Shown here: positions 17,392 to 27,800 of the stretch, piece after piece
Numbering within the stretch: the stretch's first letter is position 1
Layout: every line of letters starts with the position of its first letter
DNA from: Segatella copri
GTDB taxonomy: Bacteria > Bacteroidota > Bacteroidia > Bacteroidales > Bacteroidaceae
Direction of reading: 5' to 3'
DNA: 64,000 nucleotides
Assembly: GCF_019249655.2 (NCBI RefSeq)
Contig: NZ_CP137557.1
Coordinates: 2,699,001 to 2,763,000 of the forward strand
The notes under the pieces: generated by a model
The model's input: only the letters and a program-made list of their open reading frames with translations
The model's database searches: none
What the model was told of the DNA's origin: nothing
Program-made: the position numbers and the translations under genes

Positions 17392-18318
17392 TTACTTGTT
17401 CTCTGCTCTTTTCCTAGCCAACTGCAAATCGCGCTGAAGCGGCTCCATGGCATGACTGTATTTGAGCTGAGGCAGACTTTTGATGGTATGGGCATCTAGG
17501 TCATAATACTTCTTCAACAGGGTAGCGTACTTTCGAACGCCATTTTTGTTAATACTATCCACTGCAATGTCGTATGCGGTCAAGAATCTGTCTATCTGTT
17601 CTTTACGGCGACGTTCGGACTTCAGCTTGGTGCGAAAGGCAATGGCACCCAGGTTGATGTTCTTGTCGCGGCTATCCATCAGCACCACGTTCTGAGCCAT
17701 TCGTGCCCTGGTAGCGTAAGGCTCAGGCAGGAGCATGGCATCCATCTCGTTGTTGAGAAGCATGCTCAGGCGAATGTTCAAATCGTTGATCTGCACGCGA
17801 TACACCTCGTACTTCGGCTTCGCACTGTCGATGGCGAGGTCGGCGAGATAATCGGTGGCAGAATGGCGGGTGATGGCAATCATCTTGTCGGACAACTGCT
17901 TGAGTTCCGACACACGTGCCTTTCTATTGGAGATTAACTGCCAATAGAGATTGGTTGATACGGGATAGAAGAGCGGCACTCCCTTCTTCTCGATGTGGGC
18001 AGCACGAACCAGGTCGGTCACCGTTCCCTCTACCCTGCCACGGGCGATGGCGGTATCGCAGTCCATCTGGGCATTATAACGATACAGATGCACCGTTACT
18101 CCCTGCTTCAGGAAGATGCTGTCTTCGTACGCCAGATATACCGGAAGGCAATCGAGCGTAGGCATCACACCTATCTTCAGGGAAGCCCGGTCGATGCTGT
18201 CGAGGCGGGCTTTCTCCTGCTTGCTCAGCCGATGACGCTCCTGTTCGGAATGTCCACAACCCGACATTCCGAACAAGAGTACAGAAACCAAGCATATCAT
18301 TAATGAAAATTTCTTCAT
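17392..18318 (-). CDS. ABC-type solute-binding lipoprotein (NMT1/SsuA-like)
   Basis: A 308-residue lipoprotein with a lipobox ending in C21 (FGMSGC). After it, LKIGVMPTLDCLPVYLAYEDSIFLKQGV resembles the start of NMT1/THI5 and SsuA-type periplasmic binding proteins, and the rest (INDLNIRLSMLLNNEMDAMLLPEPYATRAR in pieces) keeps the two-lobe pattern including the LPEPYA substrate strand. No permease or ATPase gene is adjacent, so ligand and transporter are unknown. It starts 7 bp after the methyltransferase stop. Confidence 0.75.
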   Translation of the reverse strand: MKKFSLMICLVSVLLFGMSGCGHSEQERHRLSKQEKARLDSIDRASLKIGVMPTLDCLPVYLAYEDSIFLKQGVTVHLYRYNAQMDCDTAIARGRVEGTVTDLVRAAHIEKKGVPLFYPVSTNLYWQLISNRKARVSELKQLSDKMIAITRHSATDYLADLAIDSAKPKYEVYRVQINDLNIRLSMLLNNEMDAMLLPEPYATRARMAQNVVLMDSRDKNINLGAIAFRTKLKSERRRKEQIDRFLTAYDIAVDSINKNGVRKYATLLKKYYDLDAHTIKSLPQLKYSHAMEPLQRDLQLARKRAENK

Positions 18319-18324
18319 AACAAA

Positions 18325-19506
18325 TTATTCTACGTAGAGAACGAGTCCCTTCAAATACTCACCCTCAGGGTGATAGATATTGATAGGATGGTCGGCTGGC
18401 TGATGCAGCTGGTGCAGGATGCGCACCTTTCTGCCAGCCTGGGCAGCAGCCGTGAACACAGCGTTGCGGAAGTTATCCTTGGTAACCACCTGCGAACAGC
18501 TGAAGGTGAAGAGGATTCCACCCTTCTTGATGCGCTGCAATCCCTTGACATTGAGACGGGTGTATCCCTTCAGGGCATTGCGCAAGGCTGCACGATGCTT
18601 GGCAAAGGCAGGAGGATCGAGGATAATGAGATCATACTGCTGATCGTGCTCATCAAGATACTTGAAGGCATCCTCGCAGAAAGCCTCATGGCGTGCATCG
18701 CCAGGGAAATTCAAGGCGATGTTCTCGTTAGTCAGTTCTACGGCCTTGGCACTGCTATCCACCGAGTGAACAGCCTTGGCGTTGCCACGCATGGCATAGA
18801 CTGAGAAACCGCCGGTATAGCAGAACATGTTGAGTACACTCTTGCCCTTGGCATAATGCTCAAGCAGAGAACGGTTCTCACGCTGATCGATGAAAAAACC
18901 GGTCTTCTGACCACGCAGCCAGTCGATATGGAACTTCAATCCATTCTCCACAGCCACATCATCGGCATCACCGCCCAGGATAAAGCCATTCTCCTGACGC
19001 AGGTCGGCCTTATAAGGCAAGGTAGTCTCACTCTTATAATAGATATTCTGCAGCTCATCGCCCATCACCTCTTTCAAAGCCTGGGCTATCTCCATACGGC
19101 AGACGTGCATGCCCACACTGTGAGCCTGCATCACGGCAGTAGGACCATAGCAGTCGATAACCAGTCCTGGCAGGTTATCACCCTCGCCATGCACCAGTCG
19201 ATAGGTGTTGTTATCCGGATTGCCTGCGATATCCACTGCCAGGCGCATCTTGTAAGCTGACTCCAGGCGGGCGCGCCAGAACTCATCATCGATGGCAACA
19301 TCACTGAATGAGAGCACACGCACGGCGATAGATCCAATCTGATAATGACCTACCGCAATGAAATCGCCAGCGTGGTTAAACACTCTAACAACCTCACCTT
19401 CTTCTATATCATTGTCCATGCGCTGGATAGCACCGGAGAATATCCATGGGTGGAATCTCTTGAGAGATTCTTCCTTTCCTTTCTTTAAATATACGTTCTT
19501 ATACAT
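18325..19506 (-). CDS. RlmI-like 23S rRNA cytosine-C5 methyltransferase
   Basis: A 393-residue SAM-dependent methyltransferase of the YccW/RlmI family. An N-terminal PUA domain (KKGKEESLKRFHPWIFSGAI in pieces, AVGHYQIGSIAVRVLSF) is followed by a Rossmann domain with VLNMFCYTGGFSVYAM (motif I), LIILDPPAFAKHR (motif IV) and FTFSCSQVV, whose cysteine is the probable nucleophile. Length and order match the family. The exact rRNA position is inferred from homology. It follows the exonuclease gene by 15 bp. Confidence 0.88.
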   Translation of the reverse strand: MYKNVYLKKGKEESLKRFHPWIFSGAIQRMDNDIEEGEVVRVFNHAGDFIAVGHYQIGSIAVRVLSFSDVAIDDEFWRARLESAYKMRLAVDIAGNPDNNTYRLVHGEGDNLPGLVIDCYGPTAVMQAHSVGMHVCRMEIAQALKEVMGDELQNIYYKSETTLPYKADLRQENGFILGGDADDVAVENGLKFHIDWLRGQKTGFFIDQRENRSLLEHYAKGKSVLNMFCYTGGFSVYAMRGNAKAVHSVDSSAKAVELTNENIALNFPGDARHEAFCEDAFKYLDEHDQQYDLIILDPPAFAKHRAALRNALKGYTRLNVKGLQRIKKGGILFTFSCSQVVTKDNFRNAVFTAAAQAGRKVRILHQLHQPADHPINIYHPEGEYLKGLVLYVE

Positions 19507-19521
19507 TATTATATATAGGGA

Positions 19522-20133
19522 TTATAATTCGTCAATCTCGTAATCGCCAGTCTGGATGAGGCGATTGAATTCCTCATATAGGTTGATGCAGCACCAGGCA
19601 TCTGTGGCAGCATACAGGCACTGGGAATCGCGGAGTTCGTTGGCCTCCCAATTGCTCAGGCGCTGCGCCTTGCTGATTTTCTGATGAAACAGGTTGGCAT
19701 AGAGTTTCTGCAAACTCATATCCTTGATGCCGAAATCCTTTGCCACATCCTGCAACTCCACAAAATAACCTGCCTTGAACTCGCAGCGGCGATGCAACTG
19801 CAGGAGGTCATCATGCCAGGAAAGGCCAACCTTCGGCACCTTCGTGTCTTCCAGGAAACGGATGATGGCAGGCGTCATGCCCGTGTGATGCAGACGGAAG
19901 AGATAACAGCGGGTACGACTACTCACCTGCAGCAGCGACACCTGGTAGTGATGACCCTTGGAGAAGCTAGGTCGCGTCTCCGTATCCACTCCCAAAACGT
20001 CTTGTTGCAAGAGGTAATCCACTGCGGCATCTGTATCCTCAGCCTTATCTATCACAATCACCTTACCTGGGAAAAGAACCCTTGGCAAACTGTTGACTGT
20101 TTTCTTGTCAAAACTCGTGAAAATAATCTTCAT
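19522..20133 (-). CDS. DEDD-type 3'-5' exonuclease (RNase D-like)
   Basis: A 203-residue single exonuclease domain. Exo I is LGVDTETRPSF with D50 and E52, Exo II is GLSWHDDLLQLHR, and Exo III is LYAATDAWCCINLY with the YxxxD tyrosine and aspartate. There is no HRDC domain, so it is shorter than true RNase D. It is a common stand-alone Bacteroidetes protein; RNA or DNA preference is unknown. It is divergent from ftsK and heads the run down to dnaB. Confidence 0.85.
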   Translation of the reverse strand: MKIIFTSFDKKTVNSLPRVLFPGKVIVIDKAEDTDAAVDYLLQQDVLGVDTETRPSFSKGHHYQVSLLQVSSRTRCYLFRLHHTGMTPAIIRFLEDTKVPKVGLSWHDDLLQLHRRCEFKAGYFVELQDVAKDFGIKDMSLQKLYANLFHQKISKAQRLSNWEANELRDSQCLYAATDAWCCINLYEEFNRLIQTGDYEIDEL

Positions 20134-20158
20134 TTTACATTTTATTCATTACAAGTTG

Positions 20159-20166
20159 CAAAATTA
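20159..20166 (-). promoter_or_regulatory. -7 promoter box for the exonuclease run
   Basis: CAAAATTA is TAATTTTG on the minus strand, 26 bp before the exonuclease ATG. Confidence 0.55.
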
Positions 20167-20210
20167 AAAAAAAAAGCCGAGAAAAAGGATTGTTTCTCGC
20201 ACTTTTTTAC

Positions 20211-20218
20211 TAATTTTG
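20211..20218 (+). promoter_or_regulatory. -7 promoter box for ftsK
   Basis: TAATTTTG, 29 bp before the ftsK ATG, on the other side of the 113-bp divergent spacer. Confidence 0.6.
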
Positions 20219-20246
20219 CAGAGAAATATTTTAAAACAAGATAAAA

Positions 20247-22862
20247 ATGGCAAGAAAAAAGACTTCAGGCAGAGCTAAATCATTTAGCGAAGCCATTGGT
20301 TTACAATATATTTTCAACAATACCATCACCGATTTCTTCCTCGGACTCGCCCTGGTGGTGATGGCTGTGGTTCTGATCATCGCTATGGTTTCATTCATCA
20401 ATACGGGTGCAGCTGACCAAAGTCTGCTAGAAAACCTGAGACCAGGCGAATGGACCAACACCGAAAAGCAGTTTCAGAACTACTGCGGTTCGCTGGGTGC
20501 CATCATCTCCTACTGGCTGATGGCAGTGAACTTCGGATTCCCAGCCTTCCTGCTTCCATGTTTCGTGGTGATGGCAGGATTCCAGCTGATGCATGTATAT
20601 AACATCAACCTGTGGAAATGGTTTCTCAGCATGATGATTATCATGATATGGTCGAGCATCACCTTCGCCAAGTTCCTCACCCCGCTGATGGGCAGCCTTA
20701 TCTTCAACCCGGGCGGCAAGCACGGACTCTATGTGGTGCAGAACCTGGAGAACGTGGTAGGTCCTCCCGGACTCACAGCCATCCTCCTCTTCGTGGCTGT
20801 AGCCTTCCTCACCTATCTCACCACAGAGACCATCACCATCGTGAGAAAGGCACTCAACCCTATCGGATATATATCTAATAAGGTGAAGTTCGAAATCACC
20901 AACCATGGAGATTCGAATACGGAAGACATCGACCTGGCTTACCAGAACGCTGAAAGAGGAAGGGATATGGAGGAAGAGCAGACTCCAGAGAAGGAAGAGC
21001 CTGAAAAGGAAAATGCAAAACAGGAAACTCCTGCGCAGCAGAATAGCGAAGAGAAGAAGCCGCAGGTAGTGGATCTCGATGCCAACAAGGATGAGAATGA
21101 AACGGAAGACAGCGTAGCCAATGCCACTGTCACCCCGACAGAGCCGATAGCAACCACCACTCCAAGCGCTACACCTAGCTTCCTGGAGATGAAAAGAAAG
21201 CAGCGTGCCGAGAAAGCGGAACGAGAAAGAATGGAGATGGAAGCTGCCGCTGCCGCTTCGGAGCATGTGGGCATGGACATCTCCGTGGCATTGGGCGAAG
21301 AGAAGGCTACCAGCAACACGGTGAGCAACGCCGAGGTGCTCAATACGCCTATCAACCCGAAGGAGCCTTTCACCAAATACAAGTACCCTACCCTCAACCT
21401 GCTGAAGAAGTATGACGACCAGGAGGTTTCCATCGACGAGGAAGAGCAGAAGGCAAACAAGAACCGCATCATCGAAGTGCTCAACAACTTCGGCGTGCAG
21501 ATCAAGACTATCCGTGCTACGGTGGGACCTACCATCACCCTCTATGAGATTCAGCCTGCCGAGGGCGTGCGCATCTCGAAAATCAAGAACCTGGAGGATG
21601 ATATCGCCCTGAGCCTCGCAGCACTGGGTATACGTATCATCGCCCCTATCCCAGGCAAGGGGACCATCGGTATCGAGGTACCTAACGCCAAGGCGAACAT
21701 CGTGAGCATGGAGAGCATTCTGAACTCGAAGAAATTCCAGGAAACCAAGATGGAACTGCCTATCGCATTGGGTAAAACCATCACCAACGAGGTGTTCATG
21801 GTGGATTTGGCCAAGATTCCTCACCTGCTCGTTGCCGGTGCCACCGGTCAGGGTAAGTCTGTTGGTCTGAATGCCATCATCACTTCCCTGCTCTACAAGA
21901 AGCATCCTAACGAGTTGAAGCTGGTTCTCATCGACCCTAAGAAGGTGGAGTTCAGCGTATATTCACGCATCACCAATAAGTTTATGGCTGCCGTTCCAGA
22001 TGAGGAGGAGCCTATCATCACCGATGTTACCAAGGTGGTGAGAACACTGAACAGTCTCTGCGTGCTGATGGATAGCCGTTACGACTTGCTGAAGAAGGCG
22101 GGAGCCAGAAACATCAAGGAGTATAATCAGAAATACGTGAACCATCGCCTGAAACTTACTGACGGTCACGAATTTATGCCATACATCGTGGTGATTATCG
22201 ATGAGTTTGGCGATTTGATTATGACAGCCGGCAAGGAGGTGGAGCTTCCTATCGCCCGTATCGCTCAGCTGGCACGTGCCGTGGGTATCCACATGATCAT
22301 CGCTACCCAGCGTCCTACCACCAGCATTATCACCGGTAACATCAAGGCCAACTTCCCTGGACGTATCGCCTTCAAGGTGACATCTGCCATCGACTCCAAG
22401 ACCATCCTTGACAGAACAGGTGCCAACCAGTTGATTGGTCGTGGTGACATGCTCTACCTGAACGGCAATGAGCCAGTGCGTGTACAGTGTGCCTTCGTAG
22501 ATACACCGGAGATTGAGCGCATCAACGAATACATCTGCAATCAGCCTGGTCCTATCGAACCGATGGAGTTGCCAGAGCCAGCCAGCGAGGATGGCGGTGT
22601 AGGAGGTTCAGGCAGCGTGGATGCCCGCAACCTGGATCCATATTTCGAGGAGGCAGCCCATGCCATCGTTCTATCGCAGCAGGGCAGCACCAGTATGATT
22701 CAGCGTAGGTTCAGCATCGGCTACAACCGCGCCGGCAGACTGATGGACCAGCTTGAAGCAGCAGGCATCGTGGGAGCCGCACAGGGCAGCAAGCCAAGAG
22801 AGGTGCTCCTGCAGGATGAAAACCAGCTCAACACCTTGCTGATGCAGCTGAGAAACTCGTAA
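20247..22862 (+). CDS. ftsK: FtsK/SpoIIIE DNA translocase
   Basis: An 871-residue membrane-anchored DNA pump for chromosome segregation at division. Four membrane helices fill residues 30-200, then an acidic, low-complexity linker (EEEQTPEKEEPEKENAK and so on to about 360) and the motor: alpha domain (INPKEPFTKYKYPTLNLL), Walker A AGATGQGKS at about 529-537, Walker B YIVVIIDEFGDLI, and a C-terminal gamma winged helix (QQGSTSMIQRRFSIGYNRAGRLMDQLE in pieces). All motor motifs are intact. REP-like repeats and a hairpin follow. Confidence 0.95.
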   Translation: MARKKTSGRAKSFSEAIGLQYIFNNTITDFFLGLALVVMAVVLIIAMVSFINTGAADQSLLENLRPGEWTNTEKQFQNYCGSLGAIISYWLMAVNFGFPAFLLPCFVVMAGFQLMHVYNINLWKWFLSMMIIMIWSSITFAKFLTPLMGSLIFNPGGKHGLYVVQNLENVVGPPGLTAILLFVAVAFLTYLTTETITIVRKALNPIGYISNKVKFEITNHGDSNTEDIDLAYQNAERGRDMEEEQTPEKEEPEKENAKQETPAQQNSEEKKPQVVDLDANKDENETEDSVANATVTPTEPIATTTPSATPSFLEMKRKQRAEKAERERMEMEAAAAASEHVGMDISVALGEEKATSNTVSNAEVLNTPINPKEPFTKYKYPTLNLLKKYDDQEVSIDEEEQKANKNRIIEVLNNFGVQIKTIRATVGPTITLYEIQPAEGVRISKIKNLEDDIALSLAALGIRIIAPIPGKGTIGIEVPNAKANIVSMESILNSKKFQETKMELPIALGKTITNEVFMVDLAKIPHLLVAGATGQGKSVGLNAIITSLLYKKHPNELKLVLIDPKKVEFSVYSRITNKFMAAVPDEEEPIITDVTKVVRTLNSLCVLMDSRYDLLKKAGARNIKEYNQKYVNHRLKLTDGHEFMPYIVVIIDEFGDLIMTAGKEVELPIARIAQLARAVGIHMIIATQRPTTSIITGNIKANFPGRIAFKVTSAIDSKTILDRTGANQLIGRGDMLYLNGNEPVRVQCAFVDTPEIERINEYICNQPGPIEPMELPEPASEDGGVGGSGSVDARNLDPYFEEAAHAIVLSQQGSTSMIQRRFSIGYNRAGRLMDQLEAAGIVGAAQGSKPREVLLQDENQLNTLLMQLRNS

Positions 22863-22866
22863 GTAA

Positions 22867-22923
22867 ACGCCCTGAAAGGACAAAAGATAATATTCGCTCC
22901 AAACGCCCTGAAAGGGCAAAAGC
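22867..22923. repeat. REP-like repeats, two copies
   Basis: ACGCCCTGAAAGGACAAAAG (22867-22886) and ACGCCCTGAAAGGGCAAAAG (22903-22922). The second is identical to the core of the cluster at 3471, apart from one base there. Confidence 0.75.
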
Positions 22924-22935
22924 ATTTAAACCTTG

Positions 22936-22984
22936 AAGCCACAGAAGCGTCTAACATTTTTAAAAAGCAGCGCTTCTGCGGCTT
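22936..22984 (+). terminator. Long-armed hairpin between ftsK and the LolA-like gene
   Basis: AAGCCACAGAAGCG pairs with CGCTTCTGCGGCTT with one mismatch around a 21-nt loop. There is no strong T-run, so termination is doubtful and read-through to the LolA-like gene is likely. Confidence 0.5.
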
Positions 22985-23019
22985 TATATGTAGTAATGAA
23001 CAAAATAAACAGTAAGGAT

Positions 23020-23619
23020 ATGAAAAAGATTTTAGCCATCGCTTTCGCAGCGATGATGAGCCTCGGCACCATGGCGCAAACCGCCCAGCAGGTGCTCGAC
23101 AAGACAGCTACCGTTATCGGCAACAAAAAAGGAGCCACCGCCAACTTCAAGATGTCAAGTCCGAAATTTGGTTCGGCTAGCGGCTCCATCACCATCAAGG
23201 GCAACAAGTTCAATGCCCGCACCCCACAAGCCATCGTATGGTTCAACGGCAAGACCCAGTGGTCGTACATGAAGAAAACCAACGAGGTGAACGTGAGCAA
23301 TCCTACCCAGGCACAGCAGATGTCGATGAATCCCTATACCTTCATCCACATCTACAAGACAGGATATAAAAGCACCCTCAAGACTGTGGGAAGCAACTAT
23401 CAGGTGCATCTCGTAGCCAACAACCAGAAGCGCAGCGTGGCTGAGATGTATATCACCATCGACAAGAGCACCCACGTGCCTTCGCAAATCAAGATGAGAC
23501 AGGGTTCTACCTGGAGCACCATCAACATCTCGGGCTTCAAGGCAAAGAACATCTCTAACAGTGCCTTCACCTTCAACAGCAAGGAATTTCCAGGTGCAGA
23601 AGTCATTGACTTAAGATAG
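23020..23619 (+). CDS. LolA-like outer-membrane lipoprotein carrier
   Basis: A 199-residue periplasmic protein. I chose the ATG at 23020 because it gives a clean signal peptide (MKKILAIAFAAMMSLGTMAQ); an in-frame ATG at 22996 adds eight residues. The mature part has the LolA beta-barrel pattern, including KMSSPKFGSASGSITIKGNKF, AIVWFNGKTQWSYMK and FKAKNISNSAFTFNSKEFPG. LolA chaperones lipoproteins across the periplasm. Placement after ftsK is common in Bacteroidetes. Confidence 0.82.
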   Translation: MKKILAIAFAAMMSLGTMAQTAQQVLDKTATVIGNKKGATANFKMSSPKFGSASGSITIKGNKFNARTPQAIVWFNGKTQWSYMKKTNEVNVSNPTQAQQMSMNPYTFIHIYKTGYKSTLKTVGSNYQVHLVANNQKRSVAEMYITIDKSTHVPSQIKMRQGSTWSTINISGFKAKNISNSAFTFNSKEFPGAEVIDLR

Positions 23620-23653
23620 AAAAAGCTTTATAAATATTTAAAACCAAACTAAA

Positions 23654-24736
23654 ATGAAAGATCTTACAGCTATTCTAAAACAGTTCGATATCATCGGAAC
23701 TGTAAAAGAGGTAAAACCTCTCGGTAACGGACTCATCAACGACACCTACAAGGTGACAACAGCAGAAGCCGATGCCCCAGACTATGTTCTGCAGCGCATC
23801 AACGACTCCATCTTCACCGATGTAGACCTGCTGCAGCGCAACATTGAAGAGGTTACAACCCACATCCGCCAGCAGCTAGAAGCCAAGGGCGCTGACGACA
23901 TCGACCGCAAGGTGCTTACCTTCGTCAAGGCAACCAATGGCAAGACCTATGTGAAAGATGCAGACCAGCAGTACTGGCGCGTCTCTGTATTCATCCCTCG
24001 TGCCATTACCCAGGAGGCAGTGAACCCAGAAAGTTCCTACTACGCAGGCAAGACCTTCGGTGAGTTCGAGGCTCAGCTCACAGATATCACCGACCGCCTC
24101 GGAGAAACCATCCCAGATTTCCACAACATGGAATTGCGCCGCGACCAGCTGCGTCAGGCTATCAAGGAAGACCGTGCCGGACGAGCAGAAGGCGTGAAGG
24201 ACTTCATCGCCGACATCGAGAAGTATATGGACGAGATGTGTCTCTGCCAGCGCCTCTTCCGCGAGGGCAAGTTGCAGAAGCACGTTTGCCACTGCGATAC
24301 CAAGGTGAACAATATGATGTTTGACGAGGAAGGCCGCGTATTGTGCGTCATCGACCTCGACACCGTGATGCCATCCCTCTTCGTGAGCGACTACGGTGAT
24401 TTCCTCCGCACGGCAGCCAATACCATCGCCGAGGATTCTCCAGAGTTCGAGAAGATAGATTTCCGCATGGACATCTTCGAGTCGTTCACCCGCGGTTATG
24501 TGGAATCAGCCTCAGCCTTCCTTTCTCCTTTGGAAATTTCCCTGCTTCCTCATGCTGCCGAACTCTTCCCATACATGCAGGCAGTACGCTTCCTCTGGGA
24601 TTACCTCAACGGCGACCACTACTGGAAGTGCAAGTATCCAGAACACAACCTGGTAAGAGCCCAGAACCAGTGGCATCTCTTCCTGAAGGCGAAGGAACAC
24701 GAGGCAGAGATGAAGGCGTTCATCGAAAAACTATAG
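23654..24736 (+). CDS. APH-fold sugar kinase, N-acetylhexosamine kinase-like
   Basis: A 360-residue aminoglycoside-phosphotransferase-fold kinase. The opening LGNGLINDTYKV is the nucleotide-binding loop, HCDTKVNNMMFD at about 213-224 contains the catalytic aspartate and asparagine, and CVIDLDTVMPSLFVSDYGDF holds the metal aspartates. Length and motif forms match the NahK-like group, which phosphorylates GlcNAc/GalNAc at C1, rather than drug-resistance APHs. The substrate is inferred. It precedes a secreted GH31, so a glycan-salvage role is plausible. Confidence 0.78.
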   Translation: MKDLTAILKQFDIIGTVKEVKPLGNGLINDTYKVTTAEADAPDYVLQRINDSIFTDVDLLQRNIEEVTTHIRQQLEAKGADDIDRKVLTFVKATNGKTYVKDADQQYWRVSVFIPRAITQEAVNPESSYYAGKTFGEFEAQLTDITDRLGETIPDFHNMELRRDQLRQAIKEDRAGRAEGVKDFIADIEKYMDEMCLCQRLFREGKLQKHVCHCDTKVNNMMFDEEGRVLCVIDLDTVMPSLFVSDYGDFLRTAANTIAEDSPEFEKIDFRMDIFESFTRGYVESASAFLSPLEISLLPHAAELFPYMQAVRFLWDYLNGDHYWKCKYPEHNLVRAQNQWHLFLKAKEHEAEMKAFIEKL

Positions 24737-24785
24737 TTTAAGGAGTTAAGAAGTTAAGGAGTTAAAGGAGTTAACTCCTTTAACT
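24737..24785. repeat. AAGGAGTTA tandem repeat and palindrome after a stop codon
   Basis: Directly after the kinase stop come four to five AAGGAGTTAA-type units, ending in a perfect 24-bp palindrome (24761-24784, centre GTTAAC). It could fold as a terminator-like hairpin. Confidence 0.75.
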
Positions 24786-24806
24786 TCCAAACCAAAAAAT
24801 AAAACA

Positions 24807-27800
24807 ATGAGTAATATTTATAAGAAATTATCTGTTGGCAACCTGATGGCAATGGCGGTAACCTTGCCAATGGTTGCCAACGCAACCAACCCAGCATCTC
24901 CCCTGCTTCCATCCGCTCCCGATGCCCAGAAGGCTTCACAGACCGTGAAGACCGGAGATGTCCAGATTCTCAGAATCAATCCTACGCTGGTGGAGATTGT
25001 CTTCGCCAACCAGCAACGTGTCGCCGTAGACTTCTATGGCGAAAGCGTTTTCCGTATCTTCGAAGATCGTAACGATGGCGTGATGAGAGCACCCGAAGCT
25101 AAGCCTGAGGCAAGCATCCTGGTGGATAATCCACGCACTTCAGTAAACAAACTGAATGTGGAGGAAAAGGACAACTCCATCATCGTTTCTACCGGAAAGG
25201 CACAGGTCATCTTCGACAAGGCTACCCAGCTCTTCAAGATCATCAACCTGGAAAACGGAAAGACCGTGGCTGAGCAGATCGCCCAGGCACAGTTTACACC
25301 TGAAAAGGTAACCCTCAGCCTGCGCGAACAGCCGGATGAGTATTTCTTCGGTGGTGGCGTACAGAACGGAAGATTCTCTCACAAGGGTGAGAAAATCGAA
25401 ATCGTCAACACCAACAACTGGGTAGATGGCGGAGTGGCTTCCCCTGCCCCATTCTATTGGTCTACCGCTGGCTACGGCTTCATGTGGTACACCTTCAAGC
25501 CAGGTCTCTACGACTTCGGTTCTACCCAAAACGGAAAGGTAGAACTCTCTCACGAATCCAAGAACTTAGACGTTTTCTTCATGGTGGGCGAAAAGCCTAC
25601 AGATTTGCTCGATGGCTATTACCAGCTCACCGGCAACCCTGTATTGCTGCCTAAGTTCGGCTTCTATGAAGGTCATCTCAATGCCTACAACCGCGACTAC
25701 TGGAAGGAAACCGACAATGCCAACGCCATGGTTTTCGAAGATGGCAAAGCCTACAAGGAAAGTGCCAGCGACAAGAGCGGCATCAAAGAATCACTGAACG
25801 GCGAGAAGAACAACTACCAGTTCTCGGCTCGTGCGGCCATCGACCGATACATCAAGCACGACATGCCATTGGGCTGGTTCCTGCCTAACGACGGATATGG
25901 AGCCGGATATGGCCAGGACAGCACCCTGGACGGCAACATACAGAACCTGAAGTTATTCGGAGATTACGCCCGCAAGCACGGTGTGGAAATAGGACTCTGG
26001 ACACAGTCTGACCTGCACCCAAAGCAGGGCATCGAGGCGCTTCTGCAGCGTGATATCGTGAAGGAGGTGGGACATGCAGGCGTAAGAGTACTCAAGACCG
26101 ATGTGGCCTGGGTAGGCGACGGCTATTCGTTCGGACTGAATGGTGTATCTGACGTGGCTCAGATTATGCCTTACTATGGCGAGAATGCCCGTCCGTTCAT
26201 CATCTCACTGGATGGATGGGCCGGCACACAGCGCTATGCATCCATCTGGTCGGGCGACCAGACCGGTGGCGACTGGGAGTACATCCGCTTCCACATCCCT
26301 ACCTTCATCGGTGCCGGACTTTCGGGAATCTCCAACATCACATCCGATAACGATGGTATCTTCGGCGGAAAGAATCCGATAGTGAACATGCGCGAGTTTG
26401 AATGGAAGGCCTTCACCGCAATGGGATTGAACATGGACGGCTGGGGCAGAAATGCCAAGTATCCGCATATCCTGGGCGAACCGGCAACTTCCGTGAACCG
26501 CTGGTATCTGAAACTCAAGTCGGAGCTGATGCCTTACATCTACACCGCTGCCCACGAGGCCGTGACCGGCAAACCGCTGGTAAGAGCGATGTTTCTCGAC
26601 GATGCCAACCCTTATACCCTGGGCAAGGCTACACAGTATCAGTTTATGTGCGGTCCATCCTTCCTCGTGGCTCCTATCTACAAGGAAACCAAGATGGATA
26701 AGGAGGGCAACGATATCCGCAACGGCATCTACCTGCCAGAAGGCGAATGGGTAGATTACTTCAGCGGACATATATATAAAGGTGGAAGAATCATCAACGA
26801 GTATGATGCTCCTTTCTGGAAACTGCCTGTCTTCGTAAAGCGAGGTGCCATCATCCCGATGGTAAATCCTAACAACAATGTATCGCAGATAGACAACACC
26901 CAGCGCATCTTCGAACTCTATCCATACGGCGAATCAGATTACTCGCTCTATGATGATGACGGCAAGACCGAGCTCTATCGCCTGGGCGAACATGCCTCTA
27001 CCCACATCCACTCTTCCCTGCAGAAGAACCGTCTCACCGTCCATATCTACAAGACCGTGGGCAGCTTCCAGGGACAGGAGAAGAATCAGGCTACAGAGCT
27101 GCGCATCAACCTGAGCCAGATGCCTAAGAAGTTGACGGCGAAGATGGGCGGAAAGAGCGTGAAGCTGACCCAGGTGAATTCGCTCGATGAACTCAACAAC
27201 ACCGAGAATTCATGGTTCTACAACGAGGCACCTCAGCTCAACCGCTTTGCCACTAAGGGCAGCGAGTTCGAGAAAAAGGACATCCACAAGAATCCGATGG
27301 TATATGTACGTCTGGCTAAGACCGACATCACCGCCAACGATGTAGAACTCCGCATGGACGGTTATCAGATGGACGATGCCGATGTGATGCTCCACTCTAC
27401 CGGTGCTTTAGCAGCTCCTCAGGCAAGCATGAAGGAAAATAAGAACGCCAACAAGGCATTCACCCTCACCGCTGCATGGAATACACAGACCAACGCCGAC
27501 TACTACGAGATGAAGGTGGATGGCATGATTCACTCTACCATCCGCGGCACCGAGTTCACTGTAGAGAACCTGAAGCCGGAGACCGACTACGAAGTTCAGG
27601 TGAGAGCCGTAAACAAGGATGGCGTATCAGACTGGACTACCCTGCAGGCACATACCATCAAGGATCCTCTGGACGAGGCCATCCATGACATCACAGCCAC
27701 CAACTCCGTAGAAGACTGGGGAGGACTGGACGTATCGAAGATGTTCGACTTCAACGAGAAGAACTTCTGGCACACCAACTATTATAAGAAGGATATATTG

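Noticed and set aside
20427..21905. Long open frame (492 codons) on the minus strand opposite ftsK
   Set aside because: ftsK on the plus strand has all motor motifs; the antisense frame has low-information, Leu/Arg/His-rich composition and no start signal.
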